Notes: generated by a model not told the origin, from the sequence alone. A stretch of DNA of 35,187 nt from Anaerospora hongkongensis (GCF_004339805.1 NZ_SLUI01000022.1:1-35187), one strand, 5' to 3'; shown: positions 17,165 through 26,857, counted from the first letter of the stretch. Numbers and translations: made by a program.

Positions 17165-17197
17165 AAAAAAGCTTGCCCTAAGGGCAGGCTTTTTTAT
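17165..17197 (+). terminator. terminator after the PIN-TRAM gene
   Basis: AAAAAGCTTGCCC pairs with GGGCAGGCTTTTT (one T-G wobble, loop TAA), ending in a T-run at 17189-17195. Confidence 0.85.
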
Positions 17198-17252
17198 GTT
17201 GGTAAGAGAATATAAAAGCTAAAATCTTCCGCAATGAAAGGAATTTATTGGT

Positions 17253-18413
17253 ATGGTTACTGCAATTATCGCTGCCGCCGGGTCAGGAAAACGAATGGGT
17301 AAAGAAATAAATAAAATTTTTTTACCTTTACATAATATTCCTATTCTAGCCCGTAGTGCGGCAGCTATCGCGGCATGCTCCGAAGTAGATGATTTAATTA
17401 TTGTGGCGGCTGTAAATGATATTGATAAAGTTAAAGAAGTACTGAACAAGTATCAACCGGGTAAGCCCTGGCGAGTGGTTGCCGGTGCCGGCGAACGGCA
17501 ATATTCCATTACGAATGCCTTACGGGAAGTGGACGGAAGATCTCAGCTCATTTTAGTACATGATGCAGCCCGGCCGCTAATTGATCCGGCAATTGTAACT
17601 GCGGTAATCGATGCTGCCAGAAAATATAATTCAGCAGTTGTAGCCGTACCGGTTAAAGATACGATCAAAGTCTTAGACAGTCAGAAGTTTGTTGTGGAAA
17701 CACCACCCAGGCAAACTCTATGGTCTATTCAGACTCCACAGGTATTTGATGCCGCTTTGCTGCACAGAGCGTATAATAAGGCAGCGCAGGATCAATATCT
17801 GGGAACGGATGATGCCAGCCTTGTTGAGCGGCTGGATGAAAAAGTTAAAATTGTACCAGGCAGTTATCATAATATAAAAATTACAAGTCCAGAGGATCTA
17901 ATAATTGCGGAAGCATTCTTCAGGGAGGGAGGAAAAAGTATGCGAATAGGAACAGGATATGATGTACACCGCCTGACTGAGGGGCGCAAGCTGATTCTTG
18001 GAGGAGTGGAGATTGCCCACTCTCATGGGCTTGCTGGACATTCGGATGCTGATGTGCTGCTCCATGCGATAAAGGATGCTTTGCTTGGTGCGGCAGCGCT
18101 TGGCGATATTGGCCGGCATTTTCCAGACACGGATCCGCAGTATAAAGGAGTTTCCAGTGTCCTGCTTTTGGCACGGGTGAGGGAACTTCTGGCAGAAAAA
18201 GGGTATGTCGTGAATAATGTGGACGCTACTATTATTGCCGAAAAACCTAAGCTGGCGCCTTTTATTCCACAGATGAACAGCATAATTGCTGAAACATTGC
18301 AGATTTCACTTGAACAGGTCAACGTAAAAGCAACAACTACAGAGACCTTAGGCTTTACCGGACGCTGCGAAGGGATTGCGGCGCAGGCTGCAGTAACAAT
18401 CATCGACGCTTAA
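17253..18413 (+). CDS. ispDF: IspDF, bifunctional MEP-pathway enzyme
   Basis: Catalyses steps three and five of the non-mevalonate isoprenoid pathway. Residues 1-229 are a full-length IspD (CDP-ME synthase) with [13 protein letters not shown] for CTP binding, VHDAARPL, and the SIQTPQ motif. From residue 230 the chain continues as a full-length IspF (MECDP synthase) with [20 protein letters not shown] (zinc ligands Asp/His) and a final [18 protein letters not shown]. There is no linker: IspF starts exactly where a separate protein would, at an internal ATG (17940) behind its own GGGAGGGAGG. IspE is not in the window. RBS of the first start is AAAGGAA. Confidence 0.93.
   Translation: MVTAIIAAAGSGKRMGKEINKIFLPLHNIPILARSAAAIAACSEVDDLIIVAAVNDIDKVKEVLNKYQPGKPWRVVAGAGERQYSITNALREVDGRSQLILVHDAARPLIDPAIVTAVIDAARKYNSAVVAVPVKDTIKVLDSQKFVVETPPRQTLWSIQTPQVFDAALLHRAYNKAAQDQYLGTDDASLVERLDEKVKIVPGSYHNIKITSPEDLIIAEAFFREGGKSMRIGTGYDVHRLTEGRKLILGGVEIAHSHGLAGHSDADVLLHAIKDALLGAAALGDIGRHFPDTDPQYKGVSSVLLLARVRELLAEKGYVVNNVDATIIAEKPKLAPFIPQMNSIIAETLQISLEQVNVKATTTETLGFTGRCEGIAAQAAVTIIDA
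17923..17942 (+). promoter_or_regulatory. internal ribosome binding site before the IspF part
   Basis: GGGAGGGAGG (17923-17932), seven bases, then ATG (17940-17942) in frame with the fused gene. It would allow a free IspF of 157 residues besides the fusion protein. Confidence 0.55.
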
Positions 18414-18512
18414 ACAGAAGTACAATTACACGGACATGCTGTGCATAAATGCCGTAAAATGGCGCATATTATAAACACATTCGTTAGTAATTTATGGCGG
18501 AGGTGCTTTAAA

Positions 18513-18791
18513 ATGCGCTATATGTTGATTTTGCTGTTAATAACGGTTATCCTTGCCGTGCCTGCTACAGCTCTTGCTGCCGGCTTTAATATGAATATCA
18601 GTATTTCCCGAATGGAAGACGGTACGACCTGTGGTGAGTTCTGGTTTAATAACAGGGTGCTTTGGCGGCTGCAGGTGCTTACTGATGGGGCCAGGCCGGT
18701 TACAAGCGGTAAGACTGTAAACACAACGGTAATTACGCCGGATATCGTAAATGGGTTGTTTTTAATTAAGCTTAGTAATGAAACAGAATAA
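18513..18791 (+). CDS. small secreted protein of unknown function
   Basis: A 92-residue protein with a clear signal peptide: MRYMLILLLITVILAVPATA then LAAGF, so cleavage probably follows ALA (about residue 22). The mature part is about 70 residues, polar, with a single Cys in DGTTCGEFWFNN and a beta-like pattern. I do not recognise a family. GGAGGTG precedes the ATG at 18513; frames open further upstream but without a site. It lies between ispDF and gltX and ends at its own terminator. Confidence 0.75.
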   Translation: MRYMLILLLITVILAVPATALAAGFNMNISISRMEDGTTCGEFWFNNRVLWRLQVLTDGARPVTSGKTVNTTVITPDIVNGLFLIKLSNETE

Positions 18792-18794
18792 TGC

Positions 18795-18848
18795 AAGCGC
18801 CTGCGTGATTGAAATTGATCATGGCAGGCGCTTTGTTAGTCAACTAGG
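18795..18848 (+). terminator. terminator after the small secreted protein gene
   Basis: AAGCGCCTGC (18795-18804) pairs with GCAGGCGCTT (18834-18843), with an inner TGAT/ATCA pairing. Only a short T-run follows, so strength is moderate. Confidence 0.65.
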
Positions 18849-18850
18849 AT

Positions 18851-18879
18851 TTGCCAAATCTCATAGAATACTATACAAT
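18851..18879 (+). promoter_or_regulatory. gltX promoter
   Basis: TTGCCA (18851-18856), 17 bp, TACAAT (18874-18879), about 30 bases before the gltX start. Confidence 0.55.
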
Positions 18880-18909
18880 ATCCATGAATAGAAAATGGGG
18901 GGGAAAGTC

Positions 18910-20385
18910 ATGTCTGAAAATGAACTCAGGGTACGGTTTGCACCTAGTCCAACCGGACCTTTTCATATTGGGGGTGCCCGGTCAGCATTGTTTAACTGGC
19001 TGCTGGCAAAAAAACACGGCGGAAAACTAATTCTTAGGGTTGAAGATACGGATCGGGAGCGTTCAACGAAAGAATCAGAAGAAAATATTAAAGCAGCTTT
19101 GAAATGGCTTGGTATTACCTGGGACGAAGGTGTCGATATCGGCGGTCCTTATGGTCCTTACCGGCAGACGGAGCGCCTGGGGATTTATCAGCAATTTACG
19201 GATAAATTGCTGGCAAGCGGACAAGCTTATCATTGCTACTGCTCGGAGGAAGAATTAGAGACGGAACGGCAGCGGCAGATGGATAAGGGCGAAACTCCAC
19301 GGTATGCCGGCCGATGCGGTCACTTGACTGAAGAAGAGCGGGCTGCTTTTATTGCCCAGGGCCGCAAGCCGGTTGTCCGTTTTAAAGTGGCTGAAAACCA
19401 GCAAATTGTTTTCAAGGATCTGGTTCGTGGACTGATGAGTTTTGACTCCAATGGCGTTGGTGACTATGTCATTGTAAAATCTGATGGTATTCCGGTGTAT
19501 AATTATGCGGTAGTGCTGGATGATGCGCTAATGAATATTACTCATGTTATCCGGGCAGAGGAGCATCTGTCCAATACGCCGCGGCAGATTTTACTTTACC
19601 AGGCACTGGAGCTGCCCATCCCTGAATTTGGACATATTTCTCTTATATTGGGAAAAGACCGCACAAAAATGAGTAAACGCCACGGTGCTACTTCGGTTGA
19701 CCAATATCGCAGTTTAGGTTATTTGCCTGAAGCAATTGTAAATTTCCTGGCACTATTAGGATGGGCTCCGGCTAATGAACAGGAAATTTTCACAAGTGAG
19801 GAATTGATTGAACAATTTGGCATGGACCGGGTTGCCAAAAACCCTGCCGTTTTCGACATTGATAAATTAAACTGGATAAATGCCCAATATATGAAGCAAA
19901 TCAGTGCAGAAGCGATTTTGGAAATGGCGCTGCCTCATCTGCGCTCAGCAGGCTACGTTGGTGAAAAAATCGGCTCAGAGCAAAGGGAATGGCTCATTAA
20001 AGTAATGGCTGCGACAAGAGAGTATATCAGCTACGCTGCACAAGTGGTTGAGCATGTAGACGTCTTTTTTAACGATCAATTTGAATTTGAAAATGATGAA
20101 GCCATTGAGGTGCTGAGGGATGCAGATGCTCCAGCTGTTTTTGCGGCTTTTCAAACTAAATTAAATGAATTGGAAGAGATCGATCCGGCAAGTATAAAGG
20201 CATTGTTAAAAGCAATTACCAAAGAACTGAAATTGGGCGGTAAGAAGGTATTTATGCCGATACGGGTGGCGCTTACTGGTAAAATGCATGGTCCTGAGCT
20301 AATTGACTTAATACCGCTTGTAGGCCGGGAGCGTGCTCTTAAGCGGCTTCAGGCTTCCGTAGAAAAAGTACAGCCTGTTTGTTGA
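18910..20385 (+). CDS. gltX: glutamyl-tRNA synthetase
   Basis: Charges tRNA-Glu. The 491-residue class I synthetase has the HIGH-type motif FHIGGARSALFN (about 18-29) and KMSKRHGAT (about 252-260). A CYCSEEE/YAGRCGHL zinc-type insertion lies at about 107-142, and the anticodon-binding helical region is C-terminal. In Bacillota the enzyme is often non-discriminating and also feeds tRNA-Gln amidation; this cannot be read from the sequence. I chose ATG 18910 over 18895, because the run of Gs at 18898-18903 is then the ribosome site. The stop codon shares bases with the -35 box of the next unit. Confidence 0.95.
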   Translation: MSENELRVRFAPSPTGPFHIGGARSALFNWLLAKKHGGKLILRVEDTDRERSTKESEENIKAALKWLGITWDEGVDIGGPYGPYRQTERLGIYQQFTDKLLASGQAYHCYCSEEELETERQRQMDKGETPRYAGRCGHLTEEERAAFIAQGRKPVVRFKVAENQQIVFKDLVRGLMSFDSNGVGDYVIVKSDGIPVYNYAVVLDDALMNITHVIRAEEHLSNTPRQILLYQALELPIPEFGHISLILGKDRTKMSKRHGATSVDQYRSLGYLPEAIVNFLALLGWAPANEQEIFTSEELIEQFGMDRVAKNPAVFDIDKLNWINAQYMKQISAEAILEMALPHLRSAGYVGEKIGSEQREWLIKVMAATREYISYAAQVVEHVDVFFNDQFEFENDEAIEVLRDADAPAVFAAFQTKLNELEEIDPASIKALLKAITKELKLGGKKVFMPIRVALTGKMHGPELIDLIPLVGRERALKRLQASVEKVQPVC

Positions 20386-20411
20386 CACCCGGATAGTCAG
20401 GTGATTATAAT
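20382..20411 (+). promoter_or_regulatory. promoter of the cysE T-box transcript
   Basis: TTGACA (20382-20387), 18 bp, TATAAT (20406-20411). The -35 overlaps the gltX stop codon (TGA at 20383-20385). Transcription would start about 20418, right at the T-box stem I. Confidence 0.75.
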
Positions 20412-20417
20412 GGATAA

Positions 20418-20668
20418 GAATAGAAAAATGCGATGAGCAGGAGAAGTATGCATATTACCGGCTCCCCAGAGAGGTATCGCCACTGGCTGCAAGTGATACC
20501 GGGCAAGGAATGCAAAAATGCACCTGTGAGCAGGATAGCGGAAAATAGTATGCTGTCCCGGCTGAACCGGCCGTTACCGGGTGCGAAGTGAAGTATGTCT
20601 GTTGAGCATGCTTAAACAGAGTGGGACCACGGAACCACCGTCTCTGTACGAGTCGGTGGTTTTTTTAT
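20418..20668 (+). ncRNA. T-box leader, tRNA-Cys responsive
   Basis: A typical T-box riboswitch. Stem I begins near 20432 (GATGAGCAGG, AGAAGTA) and its far hairpin pairs GGTATC (20473-20478) with GATACC (20495-20500). The specifier loop GGAATGCA places the Cys codon TGC at 20511-20513. The T-box sequence AGAGTGGGACCACGG (20618-20632) contains TGGG, which can pair with the tRNA CCA end; the G would wobble with the U73 of tRNA-Cys. Uncharged tRNA-Cys should favour read-through into cysE and cysS. This fills the 316-base gap between gltX and cysE. Confidence 0.92.
20633..20668 (+). terminator. T-box terminator hairpin
   Basis: AACCACCG (20633-20640) pairs with CGGTGGTT (20654-20661), with an inner CTC/GAG pairing, followed by seven Ts. 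It competes with the antiterminator formed by the T-box sequence. Confidence 0.9.
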
Positions 20669-20701
20669 TTTCAGCATGTAATATTTTGGAGGGGGATTGC
20701 A

Positions 20702-21385
20702 ATGTTTGGGCGGATTAAAAAAGATGTGCAGGTTATATTTGAGCGTGATCCAGCCGCAAGAAGTGTGGCGGAGGTGTTGCTTTGTTATCCTGGACTGCAT
20801 GCTATTTGGTTCCACCGCCTTTCCCATCCGCTGTACAAAAAAGGCTGGGTACTTATACCGCGCATGATTTCCAATCTTGGCAGGTTCCTCACGGGTGTGG
20901 AAATTCATCCTGGGGCAGAACTCGGTGAAGGATTATTTATTGATCACGGATCAGGAGTAGTCATCGGTGAAACAGCCCAGCTTGGAGCGAATGTCACCTT
21001 ATACCAGGGTGTAACATTGGGCGGTACAGGTAAAGAAAAAGGTAAGCGTCACCCGACAATTGGGAATAATGTTGTTGTTGCAAGTGGAGCCAAAGTACTG
21101 GGATCTTTCAGTGTCGGTGATAATTCTAAAATTGGAGCCGGCTCGGTAGTGCTGCATCAGGTTCCGCCAAATTCGACTGTAGTGGGCATTCCGGGCCAGG
21201 TAGTCGTTAAAGACGGTAAGAAGCTAAATGGCCGCGACAGCGAAGAAATCGATCTGGAACATGATCAATTACCTGATCCGATCGCCGAAATGCTGACGTG
21301 TATGCATCGAAATATGACAAGGCTGGAAGAACGCGTTGTTCACTTAGAAGAGGAGCTGAAGAAATATGAGTCTAAAAGTATTTAA
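20702..21385 (+). CDS. cysE: serine O-acetyltransferase
   Basis: Makes O-acetylserine, the direct precursor of cysteine. The 227-residue protein has a helical N-terminal part (about 1-65) and a left-handed beta-helix of hexapeptide repeats (about 66-180), with the catalytic His in [13 protein letters not shown] and the [15 protein letters not shown] loop. The extra C-terminal tail (about 190-227) ends in a coiled stretch [16 protein letters not shown]. The start is ATG 20702 behind GGAGGGGG. It is the first gene after the Cys T-box and overlaps cysS by 20 bases. Confidence 0.95.
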   Translation: MFGRIKKDVQVIFERDPAARSVAEVLLCYPGLHAIWFHRLSHPLYKKGWVLIPRMISNLGRFLTGVEIHPGAELGEGLFIDHGSGVVIGETAQLGANVTLYQGVTLGGTGKEKGKRHPTIGNNVVVASGAKVLGSFSVGDNSKIGAGSVVLHQVPPNSTVVGIPGQVVVKDGKKLNGRDSEEIDLEHDQLPDPIAEMLTCMHRNMTRLEERVVHLEEELKKYESKSI

Positions 21386-22799
21386 TACCCTTACAAAGCA
21401 GAAGGAAGAGTTTGTCCCGGTAGAACCTGGCAAAGTGAAGGTTTATGTCTGTGGGGTAACTCCTTATAATCATCCGCATATTGGCAATGCCCGCCCTTTT
21501 GTTACATGGGATGTGATTAGACGCTACCTGGAATACCGTGGTTTTGATGTTCTTCATGTACAGAATTTTACCGATGTGGATGATAAAATTATTAATACGG
21601 CCAATGCAGAAGGGGTAACCTGGGATGTTATTGCTAACCGCTATATAGCCGCCTATTTTGAAGTAATGGATAAACTCGGAATCAGGCATGCTCACTTATA
21701 TCCCCGGGTATCCGAGCATATTCCGGAAATTATCAACATGGTACAGACACTTGTGGATAAAGGAACGGCTTATGAAGTAGACGGCGATGTTTATTATAGT
21801 GTTGTCCAATTTGAAGATTATGGAAAATTAAGCGGACGCACACTGGATGACATGCAGGCCGGTGCCCGCGTAGATGTAGATGAGCGGAAAAAGCATCCAA
21901 TGGATTTTGCTTTGTGGAAAAGTGCTAAACCAGGCGAGCCTGCCTGGGAAAGCCCCTGGGGACCAGGACGGCCGGGCTGGCATATTGAATGCTCCGCTAT
22001 GTCCTTGAAATACCTGGGAAAAACATTTGATTTTCATGGCGGCGGCAGTGATTTGATTTTTCCTCATCATGAAAATGAAATTGCCCAGTCGGAAGCTTTT
22101 AGTGATATTGATCCGTTTGTTCATTATTGGCTGCATAATGGATTTATTACGGTTAATGAAGAAAAAATGAGCAAATCACTTAACAATTTCTTTTTGGTAA
22201 AAGATATTCTGGAACACTTCTCACCAGAAGTAGTTCGCTTCTTTATCCTCTCCACTCATTATCGCAGTCCGCTGGATTTTAGTGATGAACGGTTAAGTGA
22301 GAGTGGTCGCAGTTTGGAACGGTTACGTACTGCGGTCGAAACCATTCAGCATTTAGAAAAAATGCCTGCCGGGGCCGTGAGTACCGATTCGGAAAATCTG
22401 ATCGCAGCAGCGGTTCAGGCAAAGCAAGATTTTGAGTCGGCAATGGATGATGATTTTAATACTGCTTTAGCCGGAAGTGTAATGTTTGGCTTAGCGAAAG
22501 AAATTAATATTTATCAAAGCAAAGTAAGTGGTGACTGTGATCAGAAGGCGGTGATTGCAGCAAAGGAAGTCTATTATTTGATTGCCGATACACTTGGGAT
22601 TCTGGTAGCAGAGCGCGATGGCAAGGTAGAAGAGCAGGCAGGCCTGGTTGATCAGCTGATGGAAATTATTATTGAAATCCGCCAGCAGGCAAGACAGAAG
22701 AAAGATTGGTCGATGGCTGATGCCGTGCGCGATCGCTTAGGCGGCATTGGAATTATATTAGAAGACTCGCCACAAGGCGTTAGGTGGAAAAAAAGGTGA
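21366..22799 (+). CDS. cysS: cysteinyl-tRNA synthetase
   Basis: Charges tRNA-Cys. The 477-residue class I enzyme shows [17 protein letters not shown] (zinc Cys about 29 and the HIGH motif), the further zinc ligands in GWHIECSAM and [10 protein letters not shown], and KMSKS (about 266-270). A DALR-type helical domain and a small C-terminal part complete it. The start lies inside cysE (20-base overlap, in another frame), with GAGGAGCTGAAG upstream. Coupling with cysE under one T-box links cysteine synthesis to its use in translation. Confidence 0.96.
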   Translation: MSLKVFNTLTKQKEEFVPVEPGKVKVYVCGVTPYNHPHIGNARPFVTWDVIRRYLEYRGFDVLHVQNFTDVDDKIINTANAEGVTWDVIANRYIAAYFEVMDKLGIRHAHLYPRVSEHIPEIINMVQTLVDKGTAYEVDGDVYYSVVQFEDYGKLSGRTLDDMQAGARVDVDERKKHPMDFALWKSAKPGEPAWESPWGPGRPGWHIECSAMSLKYLGKTFDFHGGGSDLIFPHHENEIAQSEAFSDIDPFVHYWLHNGFITVNEEKMSKSLNNFFLVKDILEHFSPEVVRFFILSTHYRSPLDFSDERLSESGRSLERLRTAVETIQHLEKMPAGAVSTDSENLIAAAVQAKQDFESAMDDDFNTALAGSVMFGLAKEINIYQSKVSGDCDQKAVIAAKEVYYLIADTLGILVAERDGKVEEQAGLVDQLMEIIIEIRQQARQKKDWSMADAVRDRLGGIGIILEDSPQGVRWKKR

Positions 22800-23263
22800 G
22801 ATTCAATCACTTTGAGTTATTGCGCAACCGGGTATTAGAACAAGTTGAGGCCGATCCGTCTGCTAAGGAGTTTGACGGACCGCCTCAGCGGCTGCACCCA
22901 CTGGTGCTCGCTTATATTGGAGATGCATTTTTTGCGCTCTATGTGCGAAACAGACTATTGAATTATGAGCAAGGCCGAGTAAGGGTGCTCCATAATTTTA
23001 GTGCTAAAATGGTTTCTGCTACCAGTCAGGCGAATGCTTTACGACTGCTTGAACCGGAATTAAATGATGCAGAGATTGACATTGTTCGCAGAGGACGCAA
23101 TGCAAAATCAACAGTGCCTAAAAGCGCCTCTGTTGCTGATTATCGTTACAGTACCGGCTTTGAGGCTTTACTGGGTTATTTGTATTTAAACAAAAATTAT
23201 GAGAGATTGTCGGAAATAGCAGAAAAGTCATTTGCCATTATTTCCCGGGAAATGACAAAATAG
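22784..23263 (+). CDS. mrnC: Mini-ribonuclease III (23S rRNA maturation)
   Basis: A 159-residue RNase III-like nuclease without a double-strand RNA-binding domain; in B. subtilis it trims the ends of 23S rRNA precursors. The signature [18 protein letters not shown] (about 36-53) carries the catalytic Asp, and [13 protein letters not shown] (about 123-135) carries the second acidic site. Start is a GTG at 22784 inside cysS (16-base overlap). The order cysS-mrnC-thyX-rlmB is common in Bacillota. Confidence 0.94.
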   Translation: MEKKVRFNHFELLRNRVLEQVEADPSAKEFDGPPQRLHPLVLAYIGDAFFALYVRNRLLNYEQGRVRVLHNFSAKMVSATSQANALRLLEPELNDAEIDIVRRGRNAKSTVPKSASVADYRYSTGFEALLGYLYLNKNYERLSEIAEKSFAIISREMTK

Positions 23264-23336
23264 GTATCATCTGCTGAGAAAAACGTACAATTTGCGCTTT
23301 ATTGATAATTTGGTTGCAAAAGGACAGGGGAAAAAG

Positions 23337-24008
23337 ATGAAAGCAAAATTAATATGTTACACACCCGAACCGGAAAGAACAGTTGCAATGGCTGCGAGGC
23401 TTTGTTATTCGCCAATTGGCGCAGAGCAGTTGGCGGAGAAGATGACTGAACAGCAAATTGCTAAATTGGTCGAAAAAATTGTGGAAATGGGACACTTTTC
23501 CACGTTGGAGCATGTGAGCTTTACTTTTGCAATTGAAGGCGTGTCCCGTGTATTAACGCATCAGCTGGTTCGTCACCGGATTGCCTCCTATTCTCAGCAA
23601 TCCCAGCGCTATGTGAAAGAACATGAATTCGAATACATTTTACCGCCTTCGATTGCAGCAAGCCCTGAGGCTAAGGCTAAATTTGAGGAACTGATGAAGA
23701 CGATACAGCAATCTTATGATGAACTGCTTCAACTCGGAGTTCATCAGGAAGATGCAAGATATGTACTGGCTAATGCGACCGAAACAAAAATTGTGGTTAC
23801 AATGAATGCCAGAACGTTACTGCACTTCTTTGAATTACGCTGCTGCACCCGTGCGCAATGGGAAATACGCCGTTTGGCCAACTTAATGCTTGCTGAAGTA
23901 TACCAGGTTGCTCCGCTGCTCTTTAAAAAGGCTGGTCCAACTTGTGTTACTCAGGGCATTTGTAATGAAGGAGAATTAACTTGCGGCCGCCTTGCGGCAA
24001 TGAAATAA
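23337..24008 (+). CDS. thyX: flavin-dependent thymidylate synthase
   Basis: Makes dTMP from dUMP using FAD and methylene-tetrahydrofolate. The 223-residue protein has the ThyX signature [14 protein letters not shown] (RHR-x7-S form), an early [16 protein letters not shown] substrate-binding segment, and [13 protein letters not shown] near the C-terminus with the dUMP-binding Arg. I chose ATG 23337 with CAGGGG upstream; a frame open from 23292 lacks a site and adds an atypical leader. It is followed by a terminator. Confidence 0.94.
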   Translation: MKAKLICYTPEPERTVAMAARLCYSPIGAEQLAEKMTEQQIAKLVEKIVEMGHFSTLEHVSFTFAIEGVSRVLTHQLVRHRIASYSQQSQRYVKEHEFEYILPPSIAASPEAKAKFEELMKTIQQSYDELLQLGVHQEDARYVLANATETKIVVTMNARTLLHFFELRCCTRAQWEIRRLANLMLAEVYQVAPLLFKKAGPTCVTQGICNEGELTCGRLAAMK

Positions 24009-24033
24009 AATAGCTTTTGTGAAAGCAATTTGA

Positions 24034-24060
24034 AACCGGGGAAATCCCGGTTATATTTTT
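24034..24060 (+). terminator. terminator after thyX
   Basis: AACCGGG (24034-24040) pairs with CCCGGTT (24046-24052), loop GAAAT, followed by ATATTTTT. Confidence 0.75.
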
Positions 24061-24110
24061 AGATGATCAGGGAAGACTATAAATCCGTTAGATAAAGGAG
24101 CGATTTTTGT

Positions 24111-24857
24111 ATGTCAGAAGAGTTTGTTGCAGGTCGCAACAGTGTTGCCGAGGTACTGAAAAGCGGCCGCTCAATAAATAAAATACTTGTTGCCAAAGGC
24201 GAGCGTCATGGTGCTATTCGCGAAATTATCGGACAAGCCCGCTCGCAAGGCCTTGTTGTTCAAGAAGTGGAACCAGCTAAGCTGGATCAAATAACCGAAG
24301 GAGTACGACACCAGGGCGTCGTAGCCATGGTGGCTCCGGTAGCTTATGCTGAAATCGAGGATATTTTAGGCAGAGCTCAGGAAAATGGTGAACAGCCGTT
24401 TATTGTTTTATTAGACGAGTTGGAAGATCCCCATAACGTAGGAGCAATCCTGCGCACTTCTGATGCTACCGGCGTGCATGGCGTACTCCTGCCCAAACGG
24501 CGCAGCAGTCCGCTTACGGCTACCGTGGCAAAGACATCGGCCGGTGCCGTTGAGTATGTTCCGGTAGCCCGCATTGGAAATATATCACAAACCTTGAAAA
24601 AACTGAAAAAGCAAGGATTATGGGTAGTCGGGGCTGATATGGACGGCGACAAAAATTATTACGAAGCGGATTTAACCGGTCCGATAGTTGTTGTTGTTGG
24701 CAGTGAAGGACAAGGTATGGGCCGGTTGACCAAAGAAGAATGTGATTTTGTTGTACGCATTCCTATGAAAGGCAAGATCACTTCTTTAAATGCATCGGTT
24801 GCTTGTTCACTGCTCTTATATGAAGTGCTCAGACAACGGGAGTTGAAGGATAAGTGA
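24111..24857 (+). CDS. rlmB: RlmB-type 23S rRNA (guanosine-2'-O)-methyltransferase
   Basis: A SPOUT (TrmH-family) enzyme that methylates the 2'-O of a guanosine near the peptidyl centre (G2251 in E. coli). The 248-residue protein has an N-terminal L30e-like substrate domain (about 1-80) starting with FVAGRNSVAEVLKSG. The knotted catalytic domain has LLDELEDPHNVGAILRT (about 104-120), VVVGSEGQGM (about 197-206) and IPMKGKITSLNASVA (about 219-233). AAAGGAG precedes the ATG. The stop overlaps the next start (GTGA). Confidence 0.94.
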   Translation: MSEEFVAGRNSVAEVLKSGRSINKILVAKGERHGAIREIIGQARSQGLVVQEVEPAKLDQITEGVRHQGVVAMVAPVAYAEIEDILGRAQENGEQPFIVLLDELEDPHNVGAILRTSDATGVHGVLLPKRRSSPLTATVAKTSAGAVEYVPVARIGNISQTLKKLKKQGLWVVGADMDGDKNYYEADLTGPIVVVVGSEGQGMGRLTKEECDFVVRIPMKGKITSLNASVACSLLLYEVLRQRELKDK

Positions 24858-26206
24858 AAAAATGGGTACTAGGTTTGACGGTAGTACTGTTGATCATGGG
24901 GATAGCAGGATATACTGCCTTACGGCCTCTTTGGGCAAATAAAGTGTATGATGGTGTGTCTGTGGATGGCGTTCAGGTAGGTGGTGTAAGCCGCGAAGAA
25001 ATGTCACAGCTGCTGACGGTATGGCAGAACAGACAGCAAAATAAGAATATAACCCTTTATTATGGGGATACGCGTTTTTACGTTGAGCCCAAAAGCATTG
25101 ACTTCGCCATCGATATTGATGCTACGATAGAGGAAGCCTGGAATTTTGGCCGCCGAGGCACTTTATGGGAACGCCTGCAGAATATCCGTACAGCCAGTGA
25201 ACAGGGCTATCGCATACCTGTACGCATACGCTATAATGATAATAAGTTAAGTTATTTGCTTGACCAATGGCGGGAGACAATTGATCAGCCTTCCCGCAAT
25301 GCTGCGCTTAGTGTGCTTACGGGCGCCATTGTTCCGCAGGAGCCTGGACGCCAGCTGGAGATAGAGGCAGTGCGTCCGCTTATCGTTCAGGCACTACGCA
25401 GTCCGGAAGCTATCAGCCTGCCTTTGCCGGTTAAATCGCTGGAACCGGAGATTACGGTGGCTGACATCAATCAAACCGGTATACGGGAACTGTTGGCAAC
25501 GTATACGACAAAATTTGATGCTAAAGAGGCTAACCGGTCAGCTAATATTAAGCTGTCTGCCCGCAGAATAAATGGTCAGATTATTTATCCTGGCCGGACC
25601 TTCTCCTTTAATGAAATTGTTGGTCCCCGCGAAAAGAATCAAGGTTTTAAAGAAGCATTGGAAATTGTTGACGGCGAATTCGTTCCTGGTATTGGCGGCG
25701 GGGTATGTCAGGTGTCTTCAACATTATATAATGCCGTCCTGATGGCTAATATGGAGATCACGGAGCGTTTTAACCACTCCAAGCCATTGGGCTATGTGCC
25801 GATCGGCCGTGACGCTACGGTAGCTTATGGAGTTTTGGATTTTAAGTTTACGAACACTTCAAATGGCCCGGTAATGATTATGGCCGAGGTGGAAAAAGAT
25901 ACGCTGGTAGTCGGGCTGTTTGGCCAAAACCATCCTCAGGAAGCGGTGGAAGTCGTATCTGTTGACAGGCAAGTTATTCCGCCGGCTGTGATCAAGAAAC
26001 AAGATAATGAGTTATATTTAGGGGAAACCAAAGTAGATAAGCAAGGCAAACCGGGTTATGAAGTCACTACCATCCGGGTAGTTAAGCTTGACGGTAAAGA
26101 GGTAAAACGGGAAGTGCTGGCTAAGGACCGGTATTTACCTGACAATACAATTGTTAAGATCGGAACAAAACTGCCTCCTTTTGCCCAGCAAAGCAGTAGT
26201 CAATAA
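24854..26206 (+). CDS. VanW-family cell-envelope protein
   Basis: A 450-residue protein with a signal anchor (about 2-24), two copies of a putative peptidoglycan-binding region (about 35-210, PF12229 type), and a VanW domain (about 225-360). The VanW domain shows FSFNEIVGPREKNQGFKEA and GIGGGVCQVSSTLYNAVL. A short G5-like beta region closes the chain (about 380-440). VanW domains occur in many Gram-positive envelope proteins; the biochemical role is unknown, and this is not evidence for vancomycin resistance. Start is a GTG that shares bases with the rlmB stop. Confidence 0.88.
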   Translation: MKKWVLGLTVVLLIMGIAGYTALRPLWANKVYDGVSVDGVQVGGVSREEMSQLLTVWQNRQQNKNITLYYGDTRFYVEPKSIDFAIDIDATIEEAWNFGRRGTLWERLQNIRTASEQGYRIPVRIRYNDNKLSYLLDQWRETIDQPSRNAALSVLTGAIVPQEPGRQLEIEAVRPLIVQALRSPEAISLPLPVKSLEPEITVADINQTGIRELLATYTTKFDAKEANRSANIKLSARRINGQIIYPGRTFSFNEIVGPREKNQGFKEALEIVDGEFVPGIGGGVCQVSSTLYNAVLMANMEITERFNHSKPLGYVPIGRDATVAYGVLDFKFTNTSNGPVMIMAEVEKDTLVVGLFGQNHPQEAVEVVSVDRQVIPPAVIKKQDNELYLGETKVDKQGKPGYEVTTIRVVKLDGKEVKREVLAKDRYLPDNTIVKIGTKLPPFAQQSSSQ

Positions 26207-26261
26207 CTAGAAATGAGCAATTAACAAGAATGCTCTAACGAATTTGGTGTGGGAGAAAGAT

Positions 26262-26780
26262 ATGAATGCGGCGCTTATTGTGGATGGATATAATGTAATC
26301 AATGCCTGGGTGGAACTGATTAAGCTCAAGGACCTGAGTCTGGAACACGCTCGTGATAAATTAATTGAAATGCTGGCAGGCTATGGAGCCTACAAAGGCT
26401 ACCAGGTGACGATTGTTTATGATGCTCATTCCGCTGCAGGACTGACGGCAGTGGAAACCAGAGTGTCCGGAATAGACGTAATTTATACTGCTGACGGACA
26501 AACTGCCGACAGTTATATTGAAAAAATGGTATATCTGCTTGTTCGCCAAAAAGAAACCGTATATGTCGTGACCTCTGACGGAGCAGAGCAAATGGCAATT
26601 CTTGGATCGGGTGCTTATCGTGTATCTACACGGGAACTGTACCGCGATGTTTTGGCGTGTGCGAAAACCCAAGAACAAACCTATGCCCAAAATGTACATA
26701 CTTATCGCCGGAACGAAGTGGGAAGCCGGATAGATGCGGAAATTATGAGGAAACTGGATGAGATGCGCCGGCGCCGTTAG
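26262..26780 (+). CDS. YacP/Rae1-like NYN-domain RNase
   Basis: A 172-residue PIN-like NYN nuclease. It opens with ALIVDGYNVINAW (first catalytic Asp), then VTIVYDAHSAAG, the conserved TADSYIEKMVY and VYVVTSDGAEQ, which supply the remaining acids. The C-terminus is a basic helix ending KLDEMRRRR. B. subtilis Rae1 (YacP) cleaves mRNA in the ribosomal A site. The ATG at 26262 is behind GGGAGAAAG. It stands next to sigH as in many Bacillota. Confidence 0.88.
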   Translation: MNAALIVDGYNVINAWVELIKLKDLSLEHARDKLIEMLAGYGAYKGYQVTIVYDAHSAAGLTAVETRVSGIDVIYTADGQTADSYIEKMVYLLVRQKETVYVVTSDGAEQMAILGSGAYRVSTRELYRDVLACAKTQEQTYAQNVHTYRRNEVGSRIDAEIMRKLDEMRRRR

Positions 26781-26812
26781 TGGTCTGACTTTTTCGTAAG
26801 GACAAGAATGGC

Positions 26813-26842
26813 TTGACTAAAGCTTAAATTGTAGAGTATAAT
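26813..26842 (+). promoter_or_regulatory. sigH promoter
   Basis: TTGACT (26813-26818), 18 bp, TATAAT (26837-26842). A start near 26849 would give a leader of about 95 nt. Confidence 0.65.
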
Positions 26843-26857
26843 TTGTTTTGACTGAGC

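Noticed and set aside
24854..26206. Vancomycin resistance role for the VanW-family protein
   Set aside because: No vanHAX, vanS or vanR genes are near. VanW domains are widespread in Gram-positive envelope proteins without any link to resistance.
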